Of a stretch of 64,000 bases of DNA, positions 23,534 to 32,849 are shown piece by piece (within the stretch, counting starts at the first letter, position 1; every line of letters starts with the position of its first letter). Below the pieces are notes generated by a model. The model saw only the letters and a list, made by a program, of their open reading frames with translations, was not told the DNA's origin and did not search any database. The stretch is from positions 1 through 64,000 of the forward strand of contig JBCCKF010000007.1 in assembly GCA_039027435.1 (NCBI GenBank), given 5' to 3'. The stretch is from CALBPI01 sp039027435. GTDB lineage: Bacteria; Pseudomonadota; Gammaproteobacteria; Steroidobacterales; Woeseiaceae. A program made the translations under genes and the position numbers.

Positions 23534-24136
23534 ATGCAGCCACTTAACCAAATGAAGTTCGACATTGAGTCTCGGGGACTCAAGATAAGCCAGCATGATT
23601 GGGGCTCGTTCGGGGAGATTGTCAATGAGGTTAACTATCGAAAGGGCGAGTGTATTTTCGATATGGATGAGACTGAGTCACCCATGCTTTTTGTCGCGGC
23701 GGGAATTGCCTCCGCAAACATGTTGAGCGATACCGGTCGGGTCTTCATCTATCGCTTTTTCGAACAAGGTCACCTATGCACAAGAATCTCATCGGCGTGG
23801 CTCAACTCCGGTCACGACGACACCATTGAGTGTGTCACCGATCTGTCAGGTGTGTTGATACCGTTTGACTACTGGAAGAAGGAATACCTGCAAGGTAATG
23901 GTCTTGGAGAGTACTTCCGGCAGAAGTGTCTGGAGGCCCTACTCTTCGCCAAAGACGTGATTCGGATCAAGACGCTATCCCAAACCAGAGTGGCCTATGA
24001 GTTTCTCGCGAATGAGCACAAGACTGTGGTCCAGCAAGCACCACAAAAGACTATCGCCAAATTCATTGGCATCACACCGGAAGCAATGAATCGATTTCTT
24101 CGAGGCTACCGCAAGCTAGCTAACGACAAGAATTAA
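23534..24136 (+). CDS. Crp/Fnr-like transcriptional regulator
   Basis: This encodes 200 residues. An N-terminal cyclic-nucleotide-binding-like beta-roll (about 30-130) includes YRKGECIFDMDE and LFVAAGIASANML. The C-terminal part has an HTH of the form KTIAKFIGITPEAMNRFLRGYRKL. No iron-sulphur cysteine cluster is visible, so it is not an FNR-type oxygen sensor. The style (short, ITPE-x-x-N-R-F helix) resembles Crp/Fnr proteins of the CRP-like clade that respond to unknown signals. It is 28 bp downstream of the PhlG-like gene, and both use more A/T-rich codons than the flanking operons. The cyanophycin operon converges on it 3 bp away. Confidence 0.75.
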   Translation: MQPLNQMKFDIESRGLKISQHDWGSFGEIVNEVNYRKGECIFDMDETESPMLFVAAGIASANMLSDTGRVFIYRFFEQGHLCTRISSAWLNSGHDDTIECVTDLSGVLIPFDYWKKEYLQGNGLGEYFRQKCLEALLFAKDVIRIKTLSQTRVAYEFLANEHKTVVQQAPQKTIAKFIGITPEAMNRFLRGYRKLANDKN

Positions 24137-24139
24137 GGG

Positions 24140-25840
24140 TTATTCGTTTAAAGCTCGTTCAATCATTTGAGTGCACGGTCCGCGCTGTGTGAGTGCGAGA
24201 ATCAGTAAGAGATCACCCGCTTCGGCCCAGTCGAGTGCGAACCTTGTGCCCTCGACGGGGCTGTCCGCGAGATGGATTGCATTCGCATCCATCCCGCTAG
24301 ACAGGGCGATGTCACGGATCAGTTTTTGAACGGCATCAGGCTCGCGTCCACGTTCATACCCGGGGAGCTGGGTAATCACGAGCATGTCGGGCTGGGCCTC
24401 AAGCGCTGCTTTGGTTAACCCCTCGATGAGACCATCACTGCGATCTCCCGCCTGTCCCATCAAAACCAGTCGCCTTTGTGCCGGCATCGAGGCGATGGTG
24501 CGAGCCATCGCGAGCAACCCATGTTCGTTGTGCGCGAAATCGACAACCGCACGAATGCCTTTGCCTTCGTAGAGATTGCCTCGTCCCGGATTCTCTTCAT
24601 GATCACCGGCGAATTGCACGAGGCCATCCTTGATCGCCGAGTCGCTGCATCCAACGATATGACCCAGTGCTGCGGCAGCGAGTACATTTTGCACGTTGTG
24701 GCGTGCGCTCCCGCCCATCGTTACGGGCACTTCCTTGATGTGGACGATATCGCGTTGCTCGCCGTTGGAGAGTCGACATAAGACACCGCCGGTGACGACA
24801 AACGCCAAGCCACCGTTAGTGAAGTGATCCACCACCACGGGGTTACTGGCATCTTCACTAAACCAAACGATAGGCTCATGATCGAGTGCCTCTGCGTACG
24901 CAACGACACCCTCATCGTCCGCGTTGAGGATCAAGGGTCTGTCAGGGTCGACACCCTTCTGGACAATGAACTTGGCGTCTCTCAACTCTGGTACGGTGTG
25001 AATGCCGTACTCGCCCAGGTGGTCAGCAGCAACATTGGTGACGAGAGCGACGTCCGCTGCCGTCACACCCAGGCCGCGTCGTAACATCCCGCCACGCGCA
25101 ACCTCGAGCAGAGCGACTTCCGTCTCGGGATGGCGCAGCAACTGCCGAGCGCCGCCGGGCCCTGAGTAGTCGCCAGTGTCAATAATCGCATCACCGACCC
25201 GGATGTAATCGGTCGACGTCACTCCAGGCGTTCTTCCGGAGGCCGCCACAATCGACGCAGCGAGCCTAACAGTGGTGGACTTGCCATTTGTGCCAGTGAT
25301 CAGCGCAACGGGTACGTCACCAAAACTCCCGAATGCGCTCCAATCCAGTTTCTCTGGATCCGGTAGGTCGCGAACGGGCCAGGTCGATGCCTGCCCACCA
25401 AATCCCAACGACACATCATCGTCGTCAACGAGAAATGGGACTGCGTGTTCGCCCGCCGATCGAGCCAAGGCGAGCAACCCCGGGTTGCGCTCCTCTTCGA
25501 TCAACCGCTGCAGACGAGTGATGATAGCTTCAAAATCGGGTGGTGCAGTGCCAGCAATCTCAGCCAGCGCAAATTCAACTGCCGCTTCGTTGATATCGGT
25601 CGCTGCGTACAAGCAATCCAGAGGTGCGGTAATCACAAGACTGATGCCGCTCGCGTGTCGACGATGCAGACGCTCGCTTTCCGTACAGCCAAGCGCGTCG
25701 AGCAATCGCTGAACGCACTCTCGCCACACCGTCAATAGGCCGTTCTGATCTTCGGGCGTCGCGATCATCTCGCAGATCGCCCCCGGTTCGGTGGTGAATA
25801 GATTTGGCCCAGTCAGGCGACGCGATTCATCGATGCGCAT
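24140..25840 (-). CDS. Mur ligase family protein, CphA-like without ATP-grasp domain
   Basis: This encodes 566 residues. The N-terminal 150 residues are unique. A Mur-ligase central domain follows with P-loop ITGTNGKSTT (about 180-189), the VALLEVARGGMLRRGLG segment and TNVAADHLGEYGI, then a C-terminal ligase domain with VVDFAHNEHGL. Sequence style is that of the Mur half of cyanophycin synthetase, but the ATP-grasp half is missing. It starts 5 bp after cphA, so the two products are made together. It may add a residue to a cyanophycin-derived peptide or act as an accessory ligase; no activity is established. Confidence 0.82.
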   Translation of the reverse strand: MRIDESRRLTGPNLFTTEPGAICEMIATPEDQNGLLTVWRECVQRLLDALGCTESERLHRRHASGISLVITAPLDCLYAATDINEAAVEFALAEIAGTAPPDFEAIITRLQRLIEEERNPGLLALARSAGEHAVPFLVDDDDVSLGFGGQASTWPVRDLPDPEKLDWSAFGSFGDVPVALITGTNGKSTTVRLAASIVAASGRTPGVTSTDYIRVGDAIIDTGDYSGPGGARQLLRHPETEVALLEVARGGMLRRGLGVTAADVALVTNVAADHLGEYGIHTVPELRDAKFIVQKGVDPDRPLILNADDEGVVAYAEALDHEPIVWFSEDASNPVVVDHFTNGGLAFVVTGGVLCRLSNGEQRDIVHIKEVPVTMGGSARHNVQNVLAAAALGHIVGCSDSAIKDGLVQFAGDHEENPGRGNLYEGKGIRAVVDFAHNEHGLLAMARTIASMPAQRRLVLMGQAGDRSDGLIEGLTKAALEAQPDMLVITQLPGYERGREPDAVQKLIRDIALSSGMDANAIHLADSPVEGTRFALDWAEAGDLLLILALTQRGPCTQMIERALNE

Positions 25841-25845
25841 GATCG

Positions 25846-28659
25846 CTAATCGCCATCCTCTTTGTCGCGTACCGCAAGACGCACACCACGTTCGTCACGA
25901 ATCAACTCGTCTTCTGCGTCCAGTTCAAATGCACCCGGGTCAACTGTAATGCTGCTGATCTTGCCGCTACTCGCCAATTTCTCGGATACCTCGCCACCTT
26001 CGTACTTGAAGTGAATGATCTGCTTCCAACTTCGATGCACCTCATCGCCAAAGACCACGACCAGATCCCCCTCCCGAGCGAGCGACAGCGTGTGCAGAAT
26101 CGCCTCCTGCTCATCCGGAATGATCTCGATGTTCGCCTCCGGAATGCCTTGATCGAGCAGCACTTGCTTCATCATCTGCGGCACCTCATCGTAGCCGCGT
26201 CCTCGTCGATGATCATCAGCTTTTAGGACATAGTGATCGAAGTGTCCCGCTACCTCTTTGGCGAGCGCCAGAATATCTTCGTCACGACGGTCTCCCGGCG
26301 CGGCAAGCGTCACGATTCTCCGACCACTCACATCCAGACGGTTGATGGTCTGGCACATGGTCGCCATAGCCGGCGCATTGTGCGCATAGTCGAGAATCAC
26401 ACGGAACGGATGCTCGTCGAATACATTCATTCGACCTGGCGCCTGGAAGAAACTCGTGCTGAAAGTTCGCAACCCGTGGCGGATATCTTCGAGTTGCTTG
26501 CCGAGCGAGAAGGCCAGCGCGCAGGCAAACATCGCATTCTGAACGTTGTGAGTAGCCTTGCCTTCCAGCGTCGCGGGTATCAGGTGCGTCCACAACAAAG
26601 GAATATGATTGCCTTTGTCGTAGATCGTGATCATGTCGCCGTTCATACCCTGCTCAAGTACAACCGCACGACCACCCTCCCGAATATGCTCGCGAACAAT
26701 CGGATGTGCCGGATTCATGGTGACGTAGCAAAGATGTTTCGCTTTGGTGTAGTCCGCCATTAAGAGGCAGTTCTTATCGTCAGCATTCAACACTGCGGTG
26801 TCTTCGGCGACCTCGACCACCACTCGCTTGATCTCGGCGAGTTGCTCGAGCGTATTGATACCCCGAATGCCAAGGTGGTCTGGCGCAATGTTCAGACAGC
26901 AGGCGACATCGCTTCTTTGGTACCCAAGACCGGCGCGCAAAATTCCCCCTCGAGCGGTCTCCATCACTGCAATGTCGACGCTCGGATCACGCAAGACCAT
27001 CTGTGCCGCCGACGGGCCGGTCATATCGCCTTTGACGGTCAGGTGGCCATCCACATACACCCCTTCGGTGGAAGTCGCACCGACAACATGACCCGCCGTC
27101 TTGAGAATATGCGACAGCATCCGTGAGGTCGTCGTCTTACCGTTCGTACCTGTAATCCCAGCAATCGGAATTCGGCTGGGTGTGCCCTCAGGGAACAACA
27201 TGTCCAGCACTTTGCCGGCGACATCACGTGGTTCGCCTTCGGAAGGCGCGACATGCATTCGAAAACCTGGCGCTGCGTTGACCTCGACAATCGCGCCGCC
27301 AATATCCTTGTAGGACTGCGAAATATCATCGGTCAGAAAATCGACGCCGCCGACATCCAGACCCACCGCCATTACCGCTCGCTCGGCCATCGCACGATTG
27401 TCCGGATGCACCGAGTCAGTCATATCGATTGCGGTGCCACCAGTCGACAGGTTGGCGGTGGAGCGCAAATAGAAGACGTGCCCCTCATCGAGCACACTGG
27501 AGGGGGTCAGATCCGCCTGCTCCAGCAGACGCTGTGCCTGTTGATCGATCTCGATCTTCGTTAGTACTTTTTCGTGACCAATACCGCGGCGCGGATCCTG
27601 GTTCACGATGTCCACCAGTTCCTCGATCGTATGCTTGCCATCGCCGATCACATGCCCTGGTACGCGTTTGGCGACTGCCACCAGTTCACCGTCAACAACC
27701 AGCATTCGATGGTCCATACCGGAAATGAACGACTCGACCAACACGGCGCGCGACTTGCCTTTTTCTCTAGCAATATCAAACGCAGCCGCAACCGAATCAT
27801 CATCGGTGAGGTTGATGGTGACCCCGCGGCCGTGGTTCGCATCGAGCGGCTTCACCACCACTGGGTATCCGATCCGATTCGCTGCGCGCACCGCTTCACT
27901 CGGTGAGTACACCATCCGTTGCTGCGGGACCGGCAGGCCGAGATCATTCAACAGATTGTGGGTGTCTTCCTTATCACAGGAAATCTCGACCGCGATGTTG
28001 GTCGTCTTGCTCGTGATCGTCGCCTGAATACGTTGCTGGAACTTGCCGTGACCGAACTGCACCAGTGAGTACTCATTCAAGCGCAACCAGGGGATATCGC
28101 GATCAACTGCTGCGGCAACCAGAGATGCGGTACTCGGCCCCATTTCCTTGCGCTGGGCGAATCGGATAAAGCGCTCGCGCTCCCGATTGAAGTCGAAGTC
28201 CTTTTGGACATCATCGCGAAACTCGTCTCGCAGCGCTTCCGGCAGCAACTGGAAAATGAGCTGGAGTGAGAGACGTGCAGCCTCCAGGCCCACGTCACGC
28301 TGACGGTATTCGAATACGACGTTGTAACAGCCGGGCTGACCCTCGATCGATCGCGTTCGGCCAAACGTCACGTCCGAGCCCGCCTCACTCTGGAGCTCGA
28401 GAATCAGATGCTCCCAGATGTGTCCCATCCAGGTGCCATCGTCTTCACGCAGTCGCCTGAGAAAACCACCCTCAGTGCGATAAGAGCAACCATGCTCCGC
28501 GAGTCCCGGCAGCGCTTCGACCAATCCGTCGATGAACTTGGGCCCGAGACGACCAGATGGCCATTGCTCGAGAGACTTCAAATCGACCTGATGGCGGATC
28601 ACCGGAAAATGGGCGTACAGGTTTGGCCCACGATAGACGTTGGTAGTTAAAATTTTCAT
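25846..28659 (-). CDS. cphA: Cyanophycin synthetase
   Basis: This is 937 residues from the ATG at 28659 (MKILTTNVYRGPN, the usual CphA opening); a GTG four codons earlier is less likely. The three expected parts are present. They are an N-terminal domain, an ATP-grasp domain (about 220-480) with GYPVVVKPLDANHGRGV and VEVNAAPGFRMH, and a Mur-ligase-like domain with P-loop GITGTNGKTTT near residue 500, DHLGIRGI and ILDYAHN. The enzyme adds aspartate to the backbone and arginine to the side chain, making the storage polymer cyanophycin in the cytoplasm. It lies between cphB and a second Mur ligase. Confidence 0.95.
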   Translation of the reverse strand: MKILTTNVYRGPNLYAHFPVIRHQVDLKSLEQWPSGRLGPKFIDGLVEALPGLAEHGCSYRTEGGFLRRLREDDGTWMGHIWEHLILELQSEAGSDVTFGRTRSIEGQPGCYNVVFEYRQRDVGLEAARLSLQLIFQLLPEALRDEFRDDVQKDFDFNRERERFIRFAQRKEMGPSTASLVAAAVDRDIPWLRLNEYSLVQFGHGKFQQRIQATITSKTTNIAVEISCDKEDTHNLLNDLGLPVPQQRMVYSPSEAVRAANRIGYPVVVKPLDANHGRGVTINLTDDDSVAAAFDIAREKGKSRAVLVESFISGMDHRMLVVDGELVAVAKRVPGHVIGDGKHTIEELVDIVNQDPRRGIGHEKVLTKIEIDQQAQRLLEQADLTPSSVLDEGHVFYLRSTANLSTGGTAIDMTDSVHPDNRAMAERAVMAVGLDVGGVDFLTDDISQSYKDIGGAIVEVNAAPGFRMHVAPSEGEPRDVAGKVLDMLFPEGTPSRIPIAGITGTNGKTTTSRMLSHILKTAGHVVGATSTEGVYVDGHLTVKGDMTGPSAAQMVLRDPSVDIAVMETARGGILRAGLGYQRSDVACCLNIAPDHLGIRGINTLEQLAEIKRVVVEVAEDTAVLNADDKNCLLMADYTKAKHLCYVTMNPAHPIVREHIREGGRAVVLEQGMNGDMITIYDKGNHIPLLWTHLIPATLEGKATHNVQNAMFACALAFSLGKQLEDIRHGLRTFSTSFFQAPGRMNVFDEHPFRVILDYAHNAPAMATMCQTINRLDVSGRRIVTLAAPGDRRDEDILALAKEVAGHFDHYVLKADDHRRGRGYDEVPQMMKQVLLDQGIPEANIEIIPDEQEAILHTLSLAREGDLVVVFGDEVHRSWKQIIHFKYEGGEVSEKLASSGKISSITVDPGAFELDAEDELIRDERGVRLAVRDKEDGD

Positions 28660-28726
28660 GTCAGACCCCACTCCAGACCTGTCGACTGTAGCAGTCTGAA
28701 CGGCCCGGGTTAAATGACCTGAAGCT

Positions 28727-29548
28727 TTATGTCTGCTGTTTCAGGCGTAACGCGCTGGCTTCGCGCGTTTCAAGGTTGTAGTGATCGCCTGCGGTCAGCA
28801 GATGCAACGTCAATCCAACCAGGCTGATCGGGTCTTCGTGACCTGCATCGTACATAGAGGAATGGGTCAATCCGGCGGGGTCCACCACCGTGATCGCGCC
28901 ACTACCGACAACCTCCAGATCGCCATGGGGGTCAATAAAAGCTGCCGTGTCCTCGTCGATACCGAGCCCGGTAACAAACGGGTTGTAGGACAGCGCCGTT
29001 AGCAGCCGTCCGAGACGATCGCGCTGTCTGAAATGCTGGTCGATAATCGCTTTATTGGTCAGACCCAGGCCGGGCGCCATCGTCACGCCATTTTCGGTCG
29101 GCGTCGGTCCGGTCGGACCACCGGCGATCATATGCTCGGGCACGATCGCGGCGCCGGCCGATGTGCCTGCCACATGCAGACCCTCGTTGTGGAGATCGCG
29201 TATCGCCTTCGCCACTGGCGTCCCGCCTAAGATCGTCGATAGGCGCAATTGGTTGCCGCCCGTGATGAAGACGCCGGTCGCTCGATGCAAGGTCTTCGTG
29301 ATTTCTTCGTTGAAGCAGTCCTCGCGCTCGTCGATCGCCATATAGCGCGAGCGCGCACCCATAGACTCGAATAGCTCAACATATCGTGGGCCTGTGTCGC
29401 GCAGCTCCGAGGCGGTTGGGATGACGAGAATCTTGGCGTCGCGTCCGCCCGCAAGCTTCGCAAATCGACTGAGGATTTCACCGTCAGTCTCACGCGCCTC
29501 CGCGCCACCGATCGGCACAAGCCAACCGCGCTTTCCCAAATCAGACAC
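28727..29548 (-). CDS. cphB: Cyanophycinase
   Basis: This encodes 273 residues of the serine peptidase S51 family. The nucleophile is Ser130 in GTSAGAAI. Other conserved parts are GWLVPIGGAE at the start, FITGGNQLRLS, an AIIDQHFRQRDRLGRL helix and LGIDEDTA. Cyanophycinase cuts cyanophycin into beta-Asp-Arg dipeptides inside the cell. No signal peptide is present, in line with an intracellular enzyme. It is 67 bp upstream of cphA and 11 bp after iadA, so degradation and synthesis are encoded in one operon. Confidence 0.95.
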   Translation of the reverse strand: MSDLGKRGWLVPIGGAEARETDGEILSRFAKLAGGRDAKILVIPTASELRDTGPRYVELFESMGARSRYMAIDEREDCFNEEITKTLHRATGVFITGGNQLRLSTILGGTPVAKAIRDLHNEGLHVAGTSAGAAIVPEHMIAGGPTGPTPTENGVTMAPGLGLTNKAIIDQHFRQRDRLGRLLTALSYNPFVTGLGIDEDTAAFIDPHGDLEVVGSGAITVVDPAGLTHSSMYDAGHEDPISLVGLTLHLLTAGDHYNLETREASALRLKQQT

Positions 29549-29559
29549 TCACTATTCCT

Positions 29560-30747
29560 CTATTCAAATGTGCCACGCACAACCGGCTGGCCTTCACGAA
29601 CCATCCAACGTCCGAGCGCCATAACACTGCCAATGCCGAAGTTGTTATCCAGCAGCACAAGGTCCGCATCCATGCCTACTGCGAGACGGCCCTTTTGATG
29701 AAAGCGCATCAGTCTCGCCGGATTACTCGTGAAAGCCGGCAGTGCAGCCTCCAGCCCAAGCTGTTTGGCGCTTTTGGAGAGAGACAACACAAGATCATCC
29801 GAACGCCCATAGTCCAGTCCGGACGGGTTTCCGTCGGCATCAAACGAGGCGAGACAGCCACCGGAATCGGTGCTGATCGTGATGAGCTCCGGATCGCCGC
29901 CGTTCGCGACGTAACGCACCAGCGACTCGTCAGCGCGCAGCCCATCTTCGTCCTCTTCGACCGGAAACGCCGAGATATCGATGTAGCAGCCCTGTCTCGT
30001 GATCTCGCAAGCTTCCTCGAACAATACGTTCTTGCGATTGCAATGCGTGGGGTTGAACACGCGCGCCGGTATCTCGGTGTCCGCAAGCGCACGCCGAACC
30101 ATTTCAAGACCGGCATCTCCATCACCAAGATGCAAGTGACAGATCCCCGCCTTGCCGGTGATCAGTCCAGCCACATGGGCCTCTCCTGCCGCTTTCGCAA
30201 GCTCCGCTTGCGTCATCTGCGAGGAACGATGATCGCTGATCGCAATTTCACCTAACGCGACGATCGCATCGATACTCACGATGTCGCGGGTCACGGACCC
30301 GGTCAGTGTCGTAGCAGGCCAGTGGTAACCGCCCGTGTAGCACCACGCGGAAAGACCCTCTTCACGAAGACCTCGGACCCGAGCCACCAGCGAATCGGTC
30401 GTGCGCGTCACGTCATCCGTGCCCAGCAATCCTACGACCGAGGTAATTCCGGCACTCGTGAAGTTACTCAGAGGCACCGGTGGTACCTGAGTCGCAAACC
30501 CAGCCTCCCCGCCGCCGCCGGTGAGATGCGTGTGAATATCCACAAAACCCGGCACCAGCGCTGCGCCTTCGGCATCGACATCAGTACTCAGATGGCGCGC
30601 ACCGATATCCGGTAAGTCGCTGCCGAGATAGGCAATCTGTTTTCCGACCACCAGCACGTGGCCAATACCCGAGGATTCAGGTGCGAAAATTTGTGCGTTT
30701 CGGATCAGATGGAACACGGGTAGGCTCGCTCGGAACAGGCGCGGCAT
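29560..30747 (-). CDS. iadA: Isoaspartyl dipeptidase
   Basis: This encodes up to 395 residues, close to the 390 of E. coli IadA; a GTG at 30717 could be the true start. It is a binuclear-zinc amidohydrolase. H-x-H at His72 and His74 is followed by the IadA hallmark LTGGGGEAG. GKAGICHLHLGD would supply the bridging lysine, and NPTHCNRKN, ISDHRSS and STDSGG the other ligands. The enzyme hydrolyses beta-aspartyl dipeptides. In this operon it would finish cyanophycin breakdown by splitting the beta-Asp-Arg made by CphB into aspartate and arginine. Confidence 0.93.
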   Translation of the reverse strand: MPRLFRASLPVFHLIRNAQIFAPESSGIGHVLVVGKQIAYLGSDLPDIGARHLSTDVDAEGAALVPGFVDIHTHLTGGGGEAGFATQVPPVPLSNFTSAGITSVVGLLGTDDVTRTTDSLVARVRGLREEGLSAWCYTGGYHWPATTLTGSVTRDIVSIDAIVALGEIAISDHRSSQMTQAELAKAAGEAHVAGLITGKAGICHLHLGDGDAGLEMVRRALADTEIPARVFNPTHCNRKNVLFEEACEITRQGCYIDISAFPVEEDEDGLRADESLVRYVANGGDPELITISTDSGGCLASFDADGNPSGLDYGRSDDLVLSLSKSAKQLGLEAALPAFTSNPARLMRFHQKGRLAVGMDADLVLLDNNFGIGSVMALGRWMVREGQPVVRGTFE

Positions 30748-30802
30748 TCTACTCCTGCACGTGCGCAGGCGCTACGGTTGGCAGGGTTTGGACAATCCCG
30801 TA

Positions 30803-32323
30803 TCAGCGCATCAGGCGCAGAATTTCAGCTCTCGTATCCGCGGGATCGATCACCGCGTCAATCTCGAGCATGCTGGCAACCTCGAGCGCGCTACCGCGCT
30901 CATAGAGCTGTTGCACCAACGACTCGAATAGCTGTTGACGCTCATCCGTATCCTCGATCGATTCGAGCTCCTTACGGAAGCCGAGTTTTACTGCACCTTC
31001 CAGCCCCATCGCACCGAACTCGCCATTCGGCCACGCCGCGCAAAACTCTGGCTCATTGAAACCGCCTCTCGCCATCGCCATGGCGCCAAGTCCATAGGCC
31101 TTGCGCAACACAATCGCGATCATCGATGGACCGAACACCGCTGATGCCGTGAACATCTCTGCCATATGACGCACCGCCGCCTGCGCTTCACTGTCCGGAC
31201 CAACCATGAAACCGGGCGTATCGATGAAGGAAACGACAGGTAAGTGTGTCGCGTCGCAAAGCTTGAGAAAGCGAGCGGCTTTCGCTGCCGCGTCGGCGTC
31301 GATAGCACCCGCATTCGACTGATTATCGTTTGCCAGCACACCCACTGGCTTGCCTGCCATTCGCATGAAGCCTGTGATCATTGCAGAACCAAACCCGGCA
31401 CCGAGTTCGAGAAAGCTGTCCTTGTCGCCGATCGTGGTGATGGCCGGGCGAACCTTATAGGTGAAGCGCCGATCAACCGGAAGCACCTCGCGCAGCGATG
31501 ACTGTTCGTGTGCTTGCACCTCGGTCGAGGCACCTTGCAGATATCCCAAGAGCTGCTTCGTCAAGCGAGTGGCGTCCGCCTCATCGTCAGCGAGCAAATC
31601 GATCGTACCCTGACCGAAATGCGTCTCCGCCGGACCAATTTCGGTAGCGTCGAAGCTGCCAAGTCCGCCCGCCTCAATCATGGCCGGGCCCGCCATGCCG
31701 ATCCACGCGGTCCTTGTCGCAATTCGAAAATCGGCGCATCCGAACAACAGGCCATTGCCGGCGAAGCAATAGCCGTTGGCCACCGCAATACGTGGCGCCT
31801 TCGAACCGACCCTCGCCCAGCGAGCAAACGTCGGCACATCGAGTCCGGTGACTTGCGTCGTCACGTCGGTATCACCGGGTCGCCCACCGCCACCCTCGGC
31901 ATACATAACAACCGGTAAGCGATCACGCGCCGCAATCTCGAGGAGTCGATCGATCTTGCGATGGTGGTAGAAGCCTTGTGTTGCAGCGAGCACGGTGTAG
32001 TCGTTGATCACCAATGCTGTGCGCGACGCCGTTTCGCCGAATTGCTCGGCATTTACCGTGCCGATCCCGGTGATCACACCGTCGCCTGTCGTGTTCGAAA
32101 TCAGTTCGTCCGCATCGCGACGCCCCCGCTGAGCGGCGACCGCGAGCGCACCGTATTCAGAAAACGAATTCGCATCGACGAGATCGGCGAGGTTTTCGCG
32201 AGCGGTTCTCCAGCCCTTGCTATGTCGCTTGTCGACAGCTACTGATCGGTGATCTTCACTACCCGCGTTGTAACGTTCGCGCATGCGCTCGAGCGGGGTC
32301 TTGGTGTCGCTCTGATCTGCCAT
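30803..32323 (-). CDS. Acyl-CoA carboxylase carboxyltransferase subunit
   Basis: This is 506 residues from the ATG at 32323; a TTG ten codons upstream is less likely. It has the two-lobed carboxyltransferase (crotonase) fold, with N-lobe landmarks ARENLADLVDANSFSEYGAL and VNGYCFAGNGLLFG-type segments. In the C-lobe are GVLANDNQSNAGAIDADAAAKAARFL and FIDTPGFMVGP, which bind carboxybiotin and acyl-CoA. Members carboxylate acetyl-, propionyl- or methylcrotonyl-CoA together with a biotin carboxylase; no such partner is in the window. It is the first gene of the run that ends with cyanophycin genes, 55 bp before iadA. Its link to cyanophycin is unclear and may be only positional. Confidence 0.85.
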   Translation of the reverse strand: MADQSDTKTPLERMRERYNAGSEDHRSVAVDKRHSKGWRTARENLADLVDANSFSEYGALAVAAQRGRRDADELISNTTGDGVITGIGTVNAEQFGETASRTALVINDYTVLAATQGFYHHRKIDRLLEIAARDRLPVVMYAEGGGGRPGDTDVTTQVTGLDVPTFARWARVGSKAPRIAVANGYCFAGNGLLFGCADFRIATRTAWIGMAGPAMIEAGGLGSFDATEIGPAETHFGQGTIDLLADDEADATRLTKQLLGYLQGASTEVQAHEQSSLREVLPVDRRFTYKVRPAITTIGDKDSFLELGAGFGSAMITGFMRMAGKPVGVLANDNQSNAGAIDADAAAKAARFLKLCDATHLPVVSFIDTPGFMVGPDSEAQAAVRHMAEMFTASAVFGPSMIAIVLRKAYGLGAMAMARGGFNEPEFCAAWPNGEFGAMGLEGAVKLGFRKELESIEDTDERQQLFESLVQQLYERGSALEVASMLEIDAVIDPADTRAEILRLMR

Positions 32324-32362
32324 GGTTTGCGCCGGTGCCTCTGTGCCGGTCAAGATGAATGC

Positions 32363-32845
32363 ATGTTAGCGCAGTATCTTCATCGCCTGAGTGGCGTTTC
32401 ACGCAGGTTCGGGCGCCTTATGCCCGTGATCCTCGCAGCGGGGCTTGTCAGTTGCTCAAACGAGCCCACACTCAAGACCTTCACGAGCGACGGATGCTCC
32501 CTGTTCCCCGACCGCGCCGAGCTGCTCGACGCTGAATGGTGTGAGTGCTGTCTCGAGCATGACGTCGCCTATTGGAAGGGGGGTACGGAAGCGGCAAGGG
32601 CAGCGGCTGACGAGTCGTTGCGCATTTGTGTCGCACAAAAAACCGGCAATGAGACACTCGCCGATTTGATGTACGAAGGCGTTCGAGCCGGTGGGCACCC
32701 GGCGTTCCCGACCTGGTATCGGTGGGGCTATGGTTGGTCAACTAACCGCGGCTATGCTGCGCTTTCCGCCGAACAGGAAAAGCAGGCGGAAGAGATCCTC
32801 TCCGTCTACAAATCCTCTGCAGCTACCGCCGCCTGCGGTCTGTAG
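32363..32845 (+). CDS. PLA2-like lipoprotein
   Basis: This is 160 residues from the ATG at 32363; an ATG at 32420 would also leave a usable signal. A lipobox LVSC puts the lipidated cysteine near residue 31. The mature part contains SDGCSLFPD, then W-C-E-C-C-L-E-H-D-V-A-Y-W, which resembles the C-C-x-x-H-D active-site and disulphide pattern of phospholipase A2-like proteins, followed by an AADESLRICV helix. This suggests a membrane-anchored PLA2-fold protein, though calcium-loop residues typical of animal enzymes are not clear. Its start faces the carboxyltransferase start 40 bp away, and its end converges on the carotenoid oxygenase. Confidence 0.7.
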   Translation: MLAQYLHRLSGVSRRFGRLMPVILAAGLVSCSNEPTLKTFTSDGCSLFPDRAELLDAEWCECCLEHDVAYWKGGTEAARAAADESLRICVAQKTGNETLADLMYEGVRAGGHPAFPTWYRWGYGWSTNRGYAALSAEQEKQAEEILSVYKSSAATAACGL

Positions 32846-32849
32846 CGCG

